DNA of 64,000 bases from Elysia chlorotica (taxonomy: Eukaryota; Mollusca; Gastropoda; Plakobranchidae): the NCBI GenBank assembly GCA_003991915.1, contig RQTK01000159.1, positions 575,760 through 639,759 of the forward strand. Reading direction: 5' to 3'. Every line of letters starts with the position of its first letter. Positions within the stretch are counted from its first letter, which is position 1. The notes below the pieces were generated by a model. That model did no database searches, was not told the DNA's origin, and was given only the letters and a program-made list of their open reading frames with translations. This document shows positions 34,281 through 45,479 of the stretch, one piece after another. A program made the position numbers and the translations under genes.

Positions 34281-37068
34281 CTGTGAGAGTAATGCACAAC
34301 AGAAAGAGATTCTTAAACTCGTAAATGCAAGGTGCGCTGATCATAGAAGACTCTGCTTAAAGGCAACACCTCAGGACTAGGTAAACATGATTTTACTTTT
34401 TTAGCAAGTTAATATTATCCATAACAAAAGTGTAAGAAAAAGAAAAAGGCGCTGATCAAAGGGGTTGATATTTAGCTAGTTTATTTTAAGATGATCCCAC
34501 TGTTTTTATACAAACCAACTAGAATGACCTTAGGCAAAGAATTTCCATTTCACTAATATATAAAACCTACAAGTAGCTTGTTATTATTGGCTTAACAAAT
34601 ATGTTAAAAGTTGAAATCTGTCTTTTTCTTACAAGCATACTTCCTGAGAGAATTTTCAAGATTATATCAAATGAAAGTTCCAGTACTTGCACTTTCTAGA
34701 AAAACTGTTAAGGATATCAATGCCAAAAGAACTCTTAAAAAATATTTTGAGGAAAATATTTTCACTTTTTAGTTCTCTATTGCAAAACTATCATTTCGGC
34801 TGTATTTTTTCCAAAATACATATATGACTGTGTAAAACCATTCTTGCATTTTTTTTAAAAGGAGATAAAAATGTAAACATACAATCATTTTCTGCACATT
34901 TCTATTCTTCAAAAGCTCCAGTGATTAAGACAGTATTAAAAACTCCTTTACCTGCGTATGGTATAAAACTTCGTTACCTGCGTATGGTAAAAAACTCCTT
35001 TACCTGTGTATGGTAAAAAACTCCTTTACCTGCGTATGGTGGGGCAAGACCTGTAGCCACGGTTGAAACACTGGACAGTTTAGCGGGCTGTCTGGTCTTG
35101 AAGCTCTCCTTCATGGAGGGAGCTAGGATGTGTAGATGGAGCAAAGAGCTATGTAAGTATGGATGAGACTGACGAACTAATTTCAATGAGATCAAGTAGT
35201 AGGAATAAACCTCCGATTTTTCAATGTATTAAATTACTTCAAAGTTTTGTAGACAAAAATGCTATTAGTTTGTATTAGGATGCCAAACTTCAGTTTTATT
35301 ACTTTGGCAAGAGAAAAATTGTGGATGGTTTTTCCCTGAATGTACGATTAAGTAAGAATTAAGTTACAAATAAATTTCAATAACCTCTGACTCCAGTTCT
35401 CATAACTCAATTTCTAAGATTTGTATTGAAAAAAAATGGGACAGAATTAGTTAAATCTTCTTTTATAATGACCTTCTGCTCTTGTGTGGCTTAGCTAAAA
35501 CCTATTTAGATAAATAAACTAAATTGTGGGGAGTCATTGTCACAAACAGTAAAAAAAGGACCCTGTCTTGAACTATTCCTCCTGCCTCAGTGGTCTCTTT
35601 AGTTGCCGGTCACTAATGTAATTCACCCATCACTTTCCCAATCTTTCCTTTCTTGTCCTTGCCACTAATTTTGTCTCTAAACTTTTCTAAACTATTTAGG
35701 GGAGTTGCGGAGGAAAACAAAACTAAACTGCATTACCTCCCTCTGGTTCAACAGCGTAGACGAGGCAGTTTCCAATCTTTCCTTTCTTGTCCTTGCCACA
35801 AATTTTGTCGCTAAACTTTTCTAAACTATTTCGGGGAGTTGGGAAGGAAAACAAAACAAAACTGCATTACCTCCCTCTGGTTCAACAGCGTAGACGCGGC
35901 AGTTCCTGAGGCCACTGAGAGACAAAGTCGCAGCGACGCCCGACACGAGACCTCCCCCTCCACAGCAGACCAGGACTACGTCAGGGGAGGGAACATCCTC
36001 CAGGAGTTCTAACGCTGAACTGGACGTGAGAATAATAGAGAGAACCCTGTGTTATGTGGATAGGACTATCAAATGAAAAATTGCGGCTAGTGTTGAGAAT
36101 ATCAAAAGATGAAATGATGTTAGTTTTAGGACTATCAAATGATGAAATACTGCTGGCATGGGGACTATCAGAAGATGAAATGATTTTTAGTTTAAGGACT
36201 ATCAAATGATGAAATACTGCAAGCCTGTCTACAACATATCCCCTCTACATGTAAGAGGTTGTTAATTGCTTGGGGGGTGGATTGATGCAGTTTAAATTGT
36301 TTTTTAATATGCAGCCCTCCAAGCTTTTATTTTTTGTTTTGTTTTTATAATTTTAGAAATATCCAGATCAAAGTGGGGGTTGAATATATTGAACTTAAAA
36401 ACTTATTTCCACTCTTCTACATCTCTTCAACAAGTAACATAAATAGGTAAAGGCAATTCTTAACATAGGTGTCACAAATGTACCTTCCATGGCCAGCTAT
36501 GAGATTTATATCATCAAAGGAGTGGCAGTAAACATATCCTTCCTCCGCTACCAGTCGATCAACACTCGGCTGAAGCTCTGCAGTTTTTACCTGGCGAACT
36601 TCCACTCCCATTCCCTGGGTTTTCAACATAAGAAAAAAAAGGACTTTGAAATCGCTTTAGAACTATTATTATTTTTTCAAAAAAGAAATTTTGCTTACTT
36701 ACAGTAAAATGGAACATCATCAGTTGTGAAACGTTTGGGTAGGATAATTTTGAGTAATAACAAAAATATGAAGTAGGTGTGTAAGATAAATGTGGATTAA
36801 TTAAAGGCTCAAGTTTTGCACACACACATTGTTGTTGATAATGCATCCAACATTGACATTATTCAAATTCAAAACAACTTGAACTATAAAATTAAAAAAA
36901 TATATATTATATAATCAAATTACAGATTTCTTCATAACAGAAACAACTTCTAATTTTCTTTCTCTCCTATAATGATCGCTCCAGTCGTCTTCGTCATAAT
37001 TGTTATTATTAGTATTATTATTGTTGTTGTTGTTGTTGTTCTTCTTCTTCTTATTATTATTATTATTA

Positions 37069-37109
<41 letters not shown>

Positions 37110-37973
37110 GTTTTTATCATTATTATTCTTTTTATTATCATTATCATTATTTTCAATACTGTTAATGTTATTATCATAGCAGGTGAAAAAATGTGTAGGT
37201 TGAAACCTTAGAGAAACATGCCCTTTATTTTGATCATGAGAATATCTCTTTTCTGACAAATTCAAGTCCATGCTCATGCTACCATTAGAGCACAAAACTT
37301 TATTTCATTATGTCTTGTAAATGGAACCAAGGAGTACAAAATTAAAAATGTGCAAGCAGAAACACAGAGAAACTTCTGGAAATGGAAATGCTACAAAGGA
37401 TGCTGCGTCTTTGAATCTTACACCATTTTCTATTTTTGATTTAGTGAAATCCATATTTTATTATTTTTAAATTTGTATTTTTATAACAGTGTAAAATAAT
37501 AAATGTTTAAAAAATTCTGTTACTTTTAGCATTGGTGTAATAAAAGAATTCTGTCATAAATGTTTTGTTGTATTCCTTATAATTATGACTGTGTTATCGT
37601 CAGTGTGAAGGTAAAATGATATCATACTGCATAGTTTGCATTATTACTGAAAGCAGTTGGGAGAAAAAAAATATTATTTTTGAAAAAATAACTTGTTCAG
37701 GTTACCTCAATTGTAGTAACTCTATTTTGGGGGGCTGTAACTGGCATGTAGCAGACAGATTTCACAGGTCTCTTCCCAACACAGTGGGCAAACGCTTTGC
37801 CGTAGTTCCCCGCAGACATCGTCACAAGCTTTGCATCATCTCCATGTTTCTTCTGTATATGCCGCATCTGATTCAAAACACCTCTAATTTTAAAGGAACC
37901 TGAAATAGAAGAGTAATCAGTTAAAATAATGTTCCAGTAGAGCTGATAAGCTGATGACGGCGTTATGATGATG

Positions 37974-38021
<48 letters not shown>

Positions 38022-40257
38022 TAATAATACTGATAATAATAATTATAATATTAATGATAATAATAATAATGATGATTTTGAAATGATGCTTTTTCATTGT
38101 TTAATTGTTTTAAGAACTGGTTTTAATTTTATTTATATAGGTATACTTTGGTTTTCGTCTGTATAGTCCACTGGTTAAAATCTTTTTTTACATTATTCTT
38201 GAATAAGTTCTTAAAAGAATGTCTTCATTTGTAGAAAATCCTAAGACCGTTTTCTGGACACAGAATTTAGGATCCACAACATAATCTAAATAAATCAAGG
38301 ACCGCCTTTAGTAGCAAGAGGTGGTATGTTTTGAAAAAAGCTGGTGTATTCGCCTCTCAGTCCATATTGTATATTATTCGATACACCTAAGGAACTTTCA
38401 ACTAGCTTCAGATCATACATCAGATTGATAAATGAAGTAGGCCAACCACAAACTTTGAAATGATCAAAAACGTGTTGAAGGTTTGTCAATTTTGTACATA
38501 TCTGCATAATTACGAAAAAATTTATTGGGTCTCTTATCAATTGATAAAATTACAAAAACTTTTAACTCGTTGAATTTCTCTAGCTTGAGCTTTAAACAAA
38601 CAAGTTTGATTTTTAACTTTCTCAGCAACAAACAGAACAGGAAACAAAGATCCAAATCATTTGCTGTTGTTTTTTTTCTGAATGTGTACTAAACAAGTCT
38701 TTGACTTTAAGAAAAATGAAGGAAAAGAAAACAAAAATAAAAAAGTAGCCCCTGAGGTACATTAGAAAAAGAAGCTAAGCATGAAAAAATGTAAAATATA
38801 AAAAAGAACCCTCACCTGTAGTCTGCATGTTTTCCATTTTCATGTAAAGGTCAATACCCTCTCCAGAGTCAGATCTGGGAAGATGCTCATCAAACAGAGA
38901 TTGTACATGCATGAGGGTAGGGGTTCGAACCATGTCCCTCTGCGTCCTGAGATAGCTGTGGGCCGCCTGGACTTGCTCCAGAGTGACTAGGTCGCTGTCG
39001 TCCATGACGATCTTTGTGTTAAGGGGAGAGAATTGTCTTTAGTGGCAGTTTTCACACTTAACTCATAGTACACAAAAAGAATAAGTTAGGATTTTTTTTT
39101 TCTTCAAAAGAAACAATTTCCAACAAATTATTTTTAAGGTTAACCACAAAAGGATTATAACTATAGGATTTGAAATGTATGACTAGATTTATAGTGATTT
39201 ATTCTGGTTTTGAATACACAGAAAACCGATTTAAGAGAATAAGGATGGTTTACTAAATGAATATAAAACTGTAGGAGATATGGGAAGCTTAAATCACCTT
39301 ATGGTCTGACTATCACTATCACCCGCTCTTTAAGCAAACCATTTCATGAACATTCAAACTTATCAATCATCAATGCATTGTACAAACAACCAATTATCTC
39401 TCAGTACGGCAAAGCAAAAGAATATGTACAATACTTGAGATATGAGTGATAGCAGGACTAATAGGAGGTTTTATGATATGAAGGAGAAAAGTACACTGAA
39501 ATGAAGTACAGCTTTACAGGGAACAGAGAGGGTTCATTGACTCTCTGACATTTTTTTTATCCTAAGAGGACAGGAAAGAAAATAATTTTTACGCCCCGAA
39601 TCCAAGTATTTTATTGCCAAAAGTATTACAAAAGGTGAGAATGTAAATGGTGAACTGGTCTAGTAGACACATCTAGCTCAAAACGATTGTACTTTTTTGC
39701 ATTTCATCCTCAAAAAGTATAATATTTACAAATTTGAAAATTCTTAGGGAACTTAGAGGCTGAATTCAAGTCTGCAATATCATTTACACTTACACTACTC
39801 TCTACACTTTAAAGTTAACTTTAAAATGAAGTCATTGCCAGAGAATTGTGCCTATCAGTCGGACAAACTGGCCAAATATGTGGAAGAAAAAAAAAGCTTT
39901 GGCAGCGCTGAAGACATCTAATTCATAATATTTATGAGTTAGCGAGAGAGTTAAGAATCAGAAAACACACAAATTCACTAGATGATGTCTGATCAGCACA
40001 ATTCGATGGTTGCACAAAACCTTCCATTTAAGAGCACTCTATTTGCAAAGCTGCAACATAAAACAACTAGACAGAGTCCAAGAGTGGACAAGTTTACTTA
40101 CCTGCTCCATGGTTGCTGCCAGCTGTTTGCCTATAATTTCCAACCAACTGTACGTACTTTTGAGGCCACCGTTTATCAGTGTTGTCAAAGGATTTAAGAC
40201 TTCTGGTAGTGCAGGAATTTTTATGGAGTAAGATCGGTGCTTGGATTTTGAGTTCAT
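34027..40257 (-). CDS. serine racemase / threonine dehydratase family PLP enzyme (complete, 7 exons)
   Basis: Exons (- strand order): 40257-40102, 39011-38816, 37899-37706, 36614-36484, 36019-35871, 35122-35030, 34280-34027. All junctions are GT-AG and in phase, giving 390 codons. The start ATG at 40257 follows an in-frame TGA. The enzyme is fold type II, PLP-dependent: the Schiff-base lysine motif is SFKIRG, the substrate loop MSAGNYGKAF, the phosphate-binding glycine loop CCGGGGLVSG, and the C-terminal motif VTGGNV. Family enzymes convert L-serine or L-threonine to the 2-oxo acid and ammonia, or racemise serine. The residue matching catalytic Ser84 of mammalian serine racemase is Ala here (MSAGN), which favours dehydratase activity. 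The cation-site segment EPEGAPS keeps E and A but has S for the last acidic residue. The N-terminus has about 60 extra residues rich in Lys/Ser, possibly a targeting peptide. Confidence 0.9.
34940..35040 (-). repeat. four tandem copies of an exon end and its donor site
   Basis: On the - strand, 'CCATACGCAG|GTAAAGGAG'-type units occur four times at spacings of 27, 26 and 26 bases. The first in transcript order (35030) is the donor that keeps frame. Use of the second would add 9 residues in frame; the third and fourth shift frame. Confidence 0.85.
35030..35122 (-). CDS. PLP enzyme, exon 6
   Basis: The acceptor is CACATCCTAG and the donor CAG|GTAAAG, with phase 1 in and phase 1 out. It encodes APSMKESFKTRQPAKLSSVS then TVATGLAPPYAG. 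Confidence 0.85.
35640..35900 (-). repeat. tandem duplication (about 134 bases) of an exon end, donor and intron start
   Basis: 'ccaatctttcctttcttgtc' starts both units (about 35639 and 35773). Both end in the coding text that includes 'cctctggttcaacagcgtag'. Only the copy joined to the rest of exon 35871-36019 can be complete. The second holds the last exon bases and a spare donor at about 35738. Confidence 0.85.
35871..36019 (-). CDS. PLP enzyme, exon 5: glycine loop
   Basis: The acceptor is CACGTCCAG and the donor GAG|GTAATG, with phase 2 in and phase 1 out. It encodes SALELLEDVPSPDVVLVCCG and GGGLVSGVAATLSLSG. The run of four Gly binds the PLP phosphate. Confidence 0.9.
36050..36215. repeat. 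minisatellite 'ggactatcaaatgatgaaat'
   Basis: Four or five diverged units of 30-60 bases lie immediately upstream of the acceptor of exon 35871-36019. Confidence 0.85.
36484..36614 (-). CDS. PLP enzyme, exon 4
   Basis: The acceptor is AAAACCCAG and the donor AAG|GTACAT, with phase 0 in and phase 2 out. It encodes GMGVEVRQVKTAELQPSVDR and YCHSFDDINLIAGHG, matching the 'aGhGt' turn of the family. Confidence 0.9.
37015..37160. repeat. (GTT)n/(ATT)n triplet array
   Basis: Irregular GTT and ATT repeats within an intron. Confidence 0.9.
37706..37899 (-). CDS. PLP enzyme, exon 3: Schiff-base lysine
   Basis: The acceptor is CTATTTCAG and the donor GAG|GTAACC, with phase 1 in and phase 0 out. SFKIRG carries the PLP lysine. 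MSAGNYGKAF is the substrate-carboxylate loop. CYMPVTAPQNRVTTIE follows. Confidence 0.9.
37968..38070. repeat. (AAT)n microsatellite
   Basis: An AAT array in the intron between exons 2 and 3. Confidence 0.9.
38816..39011 (-). CDS. PLP enzyme, exon 2
   Basis: The acceptor is AACACAAAG and the donor CAG|GTGAGG, with phase 0 in and phase 1 out. It encodes MDDSDLVTLEQVQAAHSYLR, the RTPTLMH substrate-side segment, and MKMENMQTTG leading into the lysine motif. Confidence 0.9.
40102..40257 (-). CDS. PLP enzyme, exon 1: N-terminal extension
   Basis: The donor CAG|GTAAGT is perfect and the frame joins exon 2 in phase 0. An in-frame TGA lies just before ATG 40257. The 52 residues (MNSKSKHRSYSIKIPALPEV and onward) have few acidic residues. 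Another ATG at 40294 is in a different frame and would not join exon 2. Confidence 0.75.
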
Positions 40258-41589
40258 GATAAACCCTCATGGAAGTTTCTTCTTCCTCTGACATTCATTG
40301 GTCTTCAATGAATCTATGTCCCTTTAAGAGTAAAATATGCAAAAGTATTAATAAAAAAAAATGACGTCAACATTTTTCGAATTTGTAACACTCCTTTTAA
40401 AGTAAAGTCTGCAGATACCAGGAATAAAATTATGATATTTTAAAAACACAACATACTAGTCATAAGTCCTGCAAATTTGTGAGGATTGTGTGATGGACAA
40501 AGCTGAAAGGACAGATTATAAATAATATGATCATTCAATAGTACATCTTCTAATTTTATTTTTTGTCTCCTAAACTGAGAGGTCTATTGTCTTCACAATA
40601 TTTCCCTCACCAGACCATTCTTTTTAGAGCCTCCTAAGTTTTGCATGCATAGTATTTTTCTCCAGGACGGTTTCTCTCAATAATTAAGAAACACCACTAT
40701 TCTCTTTTTTTTAACAATTTCATAACTTAATTAGTGACTAAAAATAATTGGATAGGATGTTATATACCCTGTTAGTCACAGCAGCTAATTATTTATAACT
40801 TTTTTTAGTACTTAAAAAATTAGAATGTCTATTTTAATAATAAGATTAAGTATTCTTGTTAAGTATTCCAAGAAAATTATTTAGAAATGAAAATTAAAAA
40901 GTTTGATAGCAATCAGTCCTGCTAAAAAAAAGTGATTTGTTTGGAAGTCAAAGTTAGTCAAGAAATTTCTCCAAGCTCTAGATTACAAGCTTAATTGATA
41001 ATGGATTGCCAGTCGCGTCAGAGGGCAGTCTTAAGATATAAGATAACCGTGGGTAATAGATAGGAACCAGCGTTCACTGATCTGAATCTTCTTTATCAGT
41101 AATAATATCGATTTGGTTGATGAGACAGTTTGTTGACCGTTAAATCACTAATGTATGAGGCTGCTATCATGTGTTGGCATGTCCCGAGATCACTGTATAT
41201 ATATATATCACTGTACATGGCCGCTATTTTTGTAGTGACAACTTATATTTATCCTACATGCAAGAAGTCAACAGTTCTTGGTGTAATTAAAACTGTAATT
41301 TTAGAGATAGATCTATGTTAACTGTGTCATAAGGAGCCTGTCTGTCTGCCTGCTTGTCTGTGTCTTGTCATCCCTCTCCCCGCCAGTAAGGTTTAGAGTC
41401 TACATTTAGATATCTCTAGAGATACAAAGGGTAAAAAGCATATATTTATTTAAACAAGACGTAGCTTACAATTCGTCGTAGGCTTTCTTATTCTTAAATT
41501 GTTATGTAGAGACATAAGCTACGTCATGTTTGTGCTTACTACCCTTAAGGTCTCTATAGATGTGAGCTAGGCCCCATCTTTACAACTCC

Positions 41590-42030
41590 AGGCCCTCAAC
41601 TTGGCTGAAATAAATGTATGGATACGCACTCGGTCTTGTAGATCTAGGCCTAGAGATCTAGATCTAGGGTAAAATGCACAAACAAGACGTAGCTTAAGTC
41701 TCGTTGTAACAATATAACATAAGAATAAGAAGGCTGCTACTTCATGTTTACAGCATTCTAATCTAGATCTAGATCTAGATCTACCTCTAGTCGAGTGTTT
41801 ATGTCCATTGTACGTAGGTCTACTAGTTCTAGAAATCTAGATCAATAGATAGATCTAGATCTAGAGAATCTATGTCTATGTCTACAAAACGATCATGAAA
41901 GCTGTGTATCGCGATTGTTTTACTTTATCACATAGTAGGCCTACAGATCTTAGGCCCTAAATCTAGATCTAGATCTATAGATTTAAATCTAATCTGATCT
42001 AGATCTAGATCTAGATCTAGATCTTGTCAG
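41590..42030. repeat. AGATCT/TCTAGA-rich region
   Basis: Palindromic hexamer steps (gatctagatct) recur in clusters at about 41640-41670, 41760-41785, 41845-41865, 41960-41980 and 41995-42020. Confidence 0.9.
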
Positions 42031-42737
42031 TATTACAAGATTCAGATTAGTCTACTTACTTTTCTCGGCCGCTTTACTCTTTCATGGGTCCAGACTTTAG
42101 TGTGCAAGTAACATTTTACAAATTAATCCAGTACATGGTAGATGTCCAAGTAGAATGAGGTCGATCTACTATCTAGACTACAACGAATCTGCTAATGGAT
42201 TCTAATCTAGAGATCTAGACCTACATTCTAAGCTTAGTTGCGATCGCAGTTGTTGCGATGTTTGCATCACTCACCAAACAGCCTGCTTATCACTATCAGT
42301 GATCACAACTGGGTGGATGTGTGACTGTTGACCTTTGAACCCAAATAAATCAACACGAACAGGTCTGGGCGTTTCTGGCACATGGTTGCCAGCCACAGCA
42401 AGTCTTTGTTCGACGTACGTGAAGGACATCAAGTCACTTCATGCATTACAGAACATGATTTAACACCATACCGATAGCCTACATGTAGGCGCATGTCCTC
42501 GTTAGATGGCCAAGAGCTTATTATGTGCAATTTTTTCCATTAACTGATTACAAGTGACACTGAAATTATTATCGCGTTTTTGTCAACAAGAACAAACATT
42601 ATTAAGAAACGCTGCAAAGGCATACGCATACCGCGATATTTTTGTTAATTATATAATAGGCCTATATAAATCCATAGTCGCATAACACATACTCTTATTA
42701 TCTATTCTAATGTGTATAATCATTGTTTTGTTACAAA

Positions 42738-42768
<31 letters not shown>

Positions 42769-43956
42769 ATTGTTGCTGTTGTTGTTGTTGTGTTTGATGT
42801 TTTGGTACTGACTTATTATTAATAATGTATACTAACGCGTCTTTACTTAGCCTACTGTACTTTGCACGAGAATCTTTTTTTTTCGGGAATGGGTGGATAC
42901 TGAGGGTGATTTCTTTGTTTTGCACTTTAGCTGGTATTAACTTCGAAAATTGAAATCATCAGTTCTTTATCTAATGACTTTAAACTTTGTCAGACATGAC
43001 TGTGCAGACTGTATCTAAACAATATAGATTTAACAGAGCGGGCTTTGGCCATTTGAATTTTTTTTTTTTTACATTTCTTTTTACTTTGCTATAAGGCGAT
43101 ATAGGGGGAAAAACTATTTTTTCTTGATGAAGAAAAAAAAGACTACTATATTGTGTATTACATAAAGCACCAGCATAATAGGAATTTTCAGAGCAATCAG
43201 TCATTTAGTGTGCGAGGAGATAGCTTTTGGGTGTGAAAAAGGCAACTTTTTAGAAAACCGCATTTGAAAATAGCGCTTATAAAAACAATCTTTTAAAAAT
43301 GCGAAAAATTTGCCCCAAAATCGATTCTAAGTTACTCCAACCATTTATGCTGGTCATCTCCTATGAAACGTGTTCTCTCTGCTTGCTTTGACGACTGAAA
43401 CAAATAATCTAGCTTTAAAATGATCAAAATAACTAGAAATTTTGCTGATGAGTATCCGCCACCCAGGACGCTCACACAGGCTGCCTGATGGCACAGCGAC
43501 CTTTTCTTGTTTACACGCTGAATGCAGATCAATCTGCTACGTATTATATATCCATAGCGGTAAGTCTTCTATGAATGAAACTGCGAGACAACATGGAGTG
43601 CCAATGGCCATGTGATTATTTCTATATGATCCTTTAGAGCAGCGGCACGAATCAAAATTAATACAAGAAATCAGTAAAATATTCGGTAGAACTGTTCGAA
43701 CTAGGACTTTTCATAGATGCCTTCTTGCAATTTTGGCACTGTAAAGTGTGACCGACTTTCAAAAAAACAAAAAAAAAACAAAAGCAAAAAACGTGTTTAA
43801 AATGAAGAAAAAAAAAACAGCGAAAAAACCCCCAACAACTTCCAAACCCTTATTTTGGCACATATTATGGCCACACATATTATGGTTGAACTGACTGCAG
43901 AAAGCCAGTAAGTCGATTGTCGGACACCTTACTGGTCATTTCAGGACCCGTCCCTC

Positions 43957-43958
43957 CG

Positions 43959-43999
<41 letters not shown>

Positions 44000-44051
44000 G
44001 CTGTTATTGTTGCTGTTTTTGTTGTTTTTCTTGTTGTTGTTCTTGTTGTCG

Positions 44052-44094
<43 letters not shown>

Positions 44095-44150
44095 CCCTCC
44101 GTTGTTGTTGTGGTTGTTTTTGTTGTTGTTGTTGTTGTTGATGATGATGA
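43957..44150. repeat. (GTT)n array with an internal repeated flank
   Basis: GTT units are interrupted at about 44094 by 'gtccctccgttg', which also precedes the array at 43950. The array and its flank were therefore duplicated together. Poly-Leu and poly-Gln frames are artefacts. Confidence 0.9.
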
Positions 44151-45290
44151 TGATGCTACATGTGGTGAGGACTTGAAACCTATGCGACAATTCAAGTGTA
44201 GCATTCAGCAATTCACAACAATAGATCACTATTACACATACCAAAAGAGTAACTTGATGCATTTTATGGTCGGTACAGAATATATATCATTATATGAATG
44301 ACAATTGTATCATCATAAAAATTCCTATCGTGTCATGGATCATTGATACATTGCCAAGTTTATTATACATTCTTATTCTCAGAATGTATGATTGCGTTAA
44401 CTATAGGCTGTTTGAAAAAACAACAACAAACAAACAAACAAACAAACAAACAAAACAACAACAAAAAACAACAACAACAAAAACGACCAAACGACCAAAA
44501 TGAAAAACAAACAAAAAATCAAACGTTAACGGCCCTATAGCACTTAGGCCATTCACTTAGATTTAAAAAATATAGGCCACTCTCCAATGTGACTGGGTTA
44601 TCTAGATCTACAGCTACCATAGACTCGTGCTTGATAGTGTTCTTTTTTTTCCGGTGCTTTTCCGCAACTATCTTACAACTTGTTTGCAGTGCACTGAATT
44701 TTGCGTTCGTTTTTTGTTTGTTATTGCTTTGATATTTTTGTTACGATTATAAAGTTAAAGCCTAGTTGTAGGCCTAGTATCCCCTTTGGTTATGATAGGA
44801 ACCATTCATACTTGAAGACATAATAATTATTCAAACAACAAACAAACAAAAAATTACGGCTTTTGTGCCACCAGTACTACTGGTAGTATAGTGTATCATT
44901 TTCATCATTGTTTCGACGTTGCTAGTTCAAAGTTCAAAATACCACTTACTCATGTTACACTTTGATATTTTTTACAGACCTTTCAAAAGTAGGCCTATAA
45001 CCTTTATAATATATAGGCCTACATTCCTTTTCAAAGATTATAAAATTAGATTTATTTTATTAGTGATGGGTCGCAAGATAATACCCCTTAGGTGAGATGC
45101 AAACCACCGAACTGTCTCTCTTTCTCTCTCTTTTTTTTTCTCCTTATCTCTCTCTTCTCCCTACAAGTGCCGCTAGTATTTAGTGTGTAGTGTTGTGCCA
45201 TATTTAGTAGTTTATATAGAAGTTATAAACTGGACTGGGAGGCAGCAACATTTTTTTTATAAACCATAAAACCTATACATTTTTCAAAGC

Positions 45291-45413
45291 CTAACGTTAA
45301 CCCTAACCCTAACCCAAATCCAAACTCTACCCCCAACCTAATCCTACCCTAATCCTAATCCTAACATTAAACCTAACACTACAATTACCCCTAATATTAC
45401 CCTTAACTCTAAC
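45291..45413. repeat. interstitial telomere-like repeats (CCCTAA type)
   Basis: Perfect 'ccctaaccctaaccc' is followed by diverged 'cctaaccctaatcc' units. It lies directly 5' of the reverse transcriptase relic. A second array in the same orientation is at 48323-48642. Confidence 0.9.
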
Positions 45414-45479
45414 AAGCCGCCTGGTTCTCTCTTCAACATAAACAAGCGAAACAGGAGAAGAGGAAAGCTGAGCGGAAGT

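Larger units (their letters stand above)
40258..45290. other. intergenic region upstream of the PLP enzyme gene
   Basis: No exon is supported. It holds AGATCT-rich sequence (41590-42030), TTG arrays (42739-42793 and 43957-44150) and CAAA repeats (44420-44490). The promoter of the - strand gene should lie just above 40257, but no clear TATA or initiator could be picked out. Confidence 0.5.
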
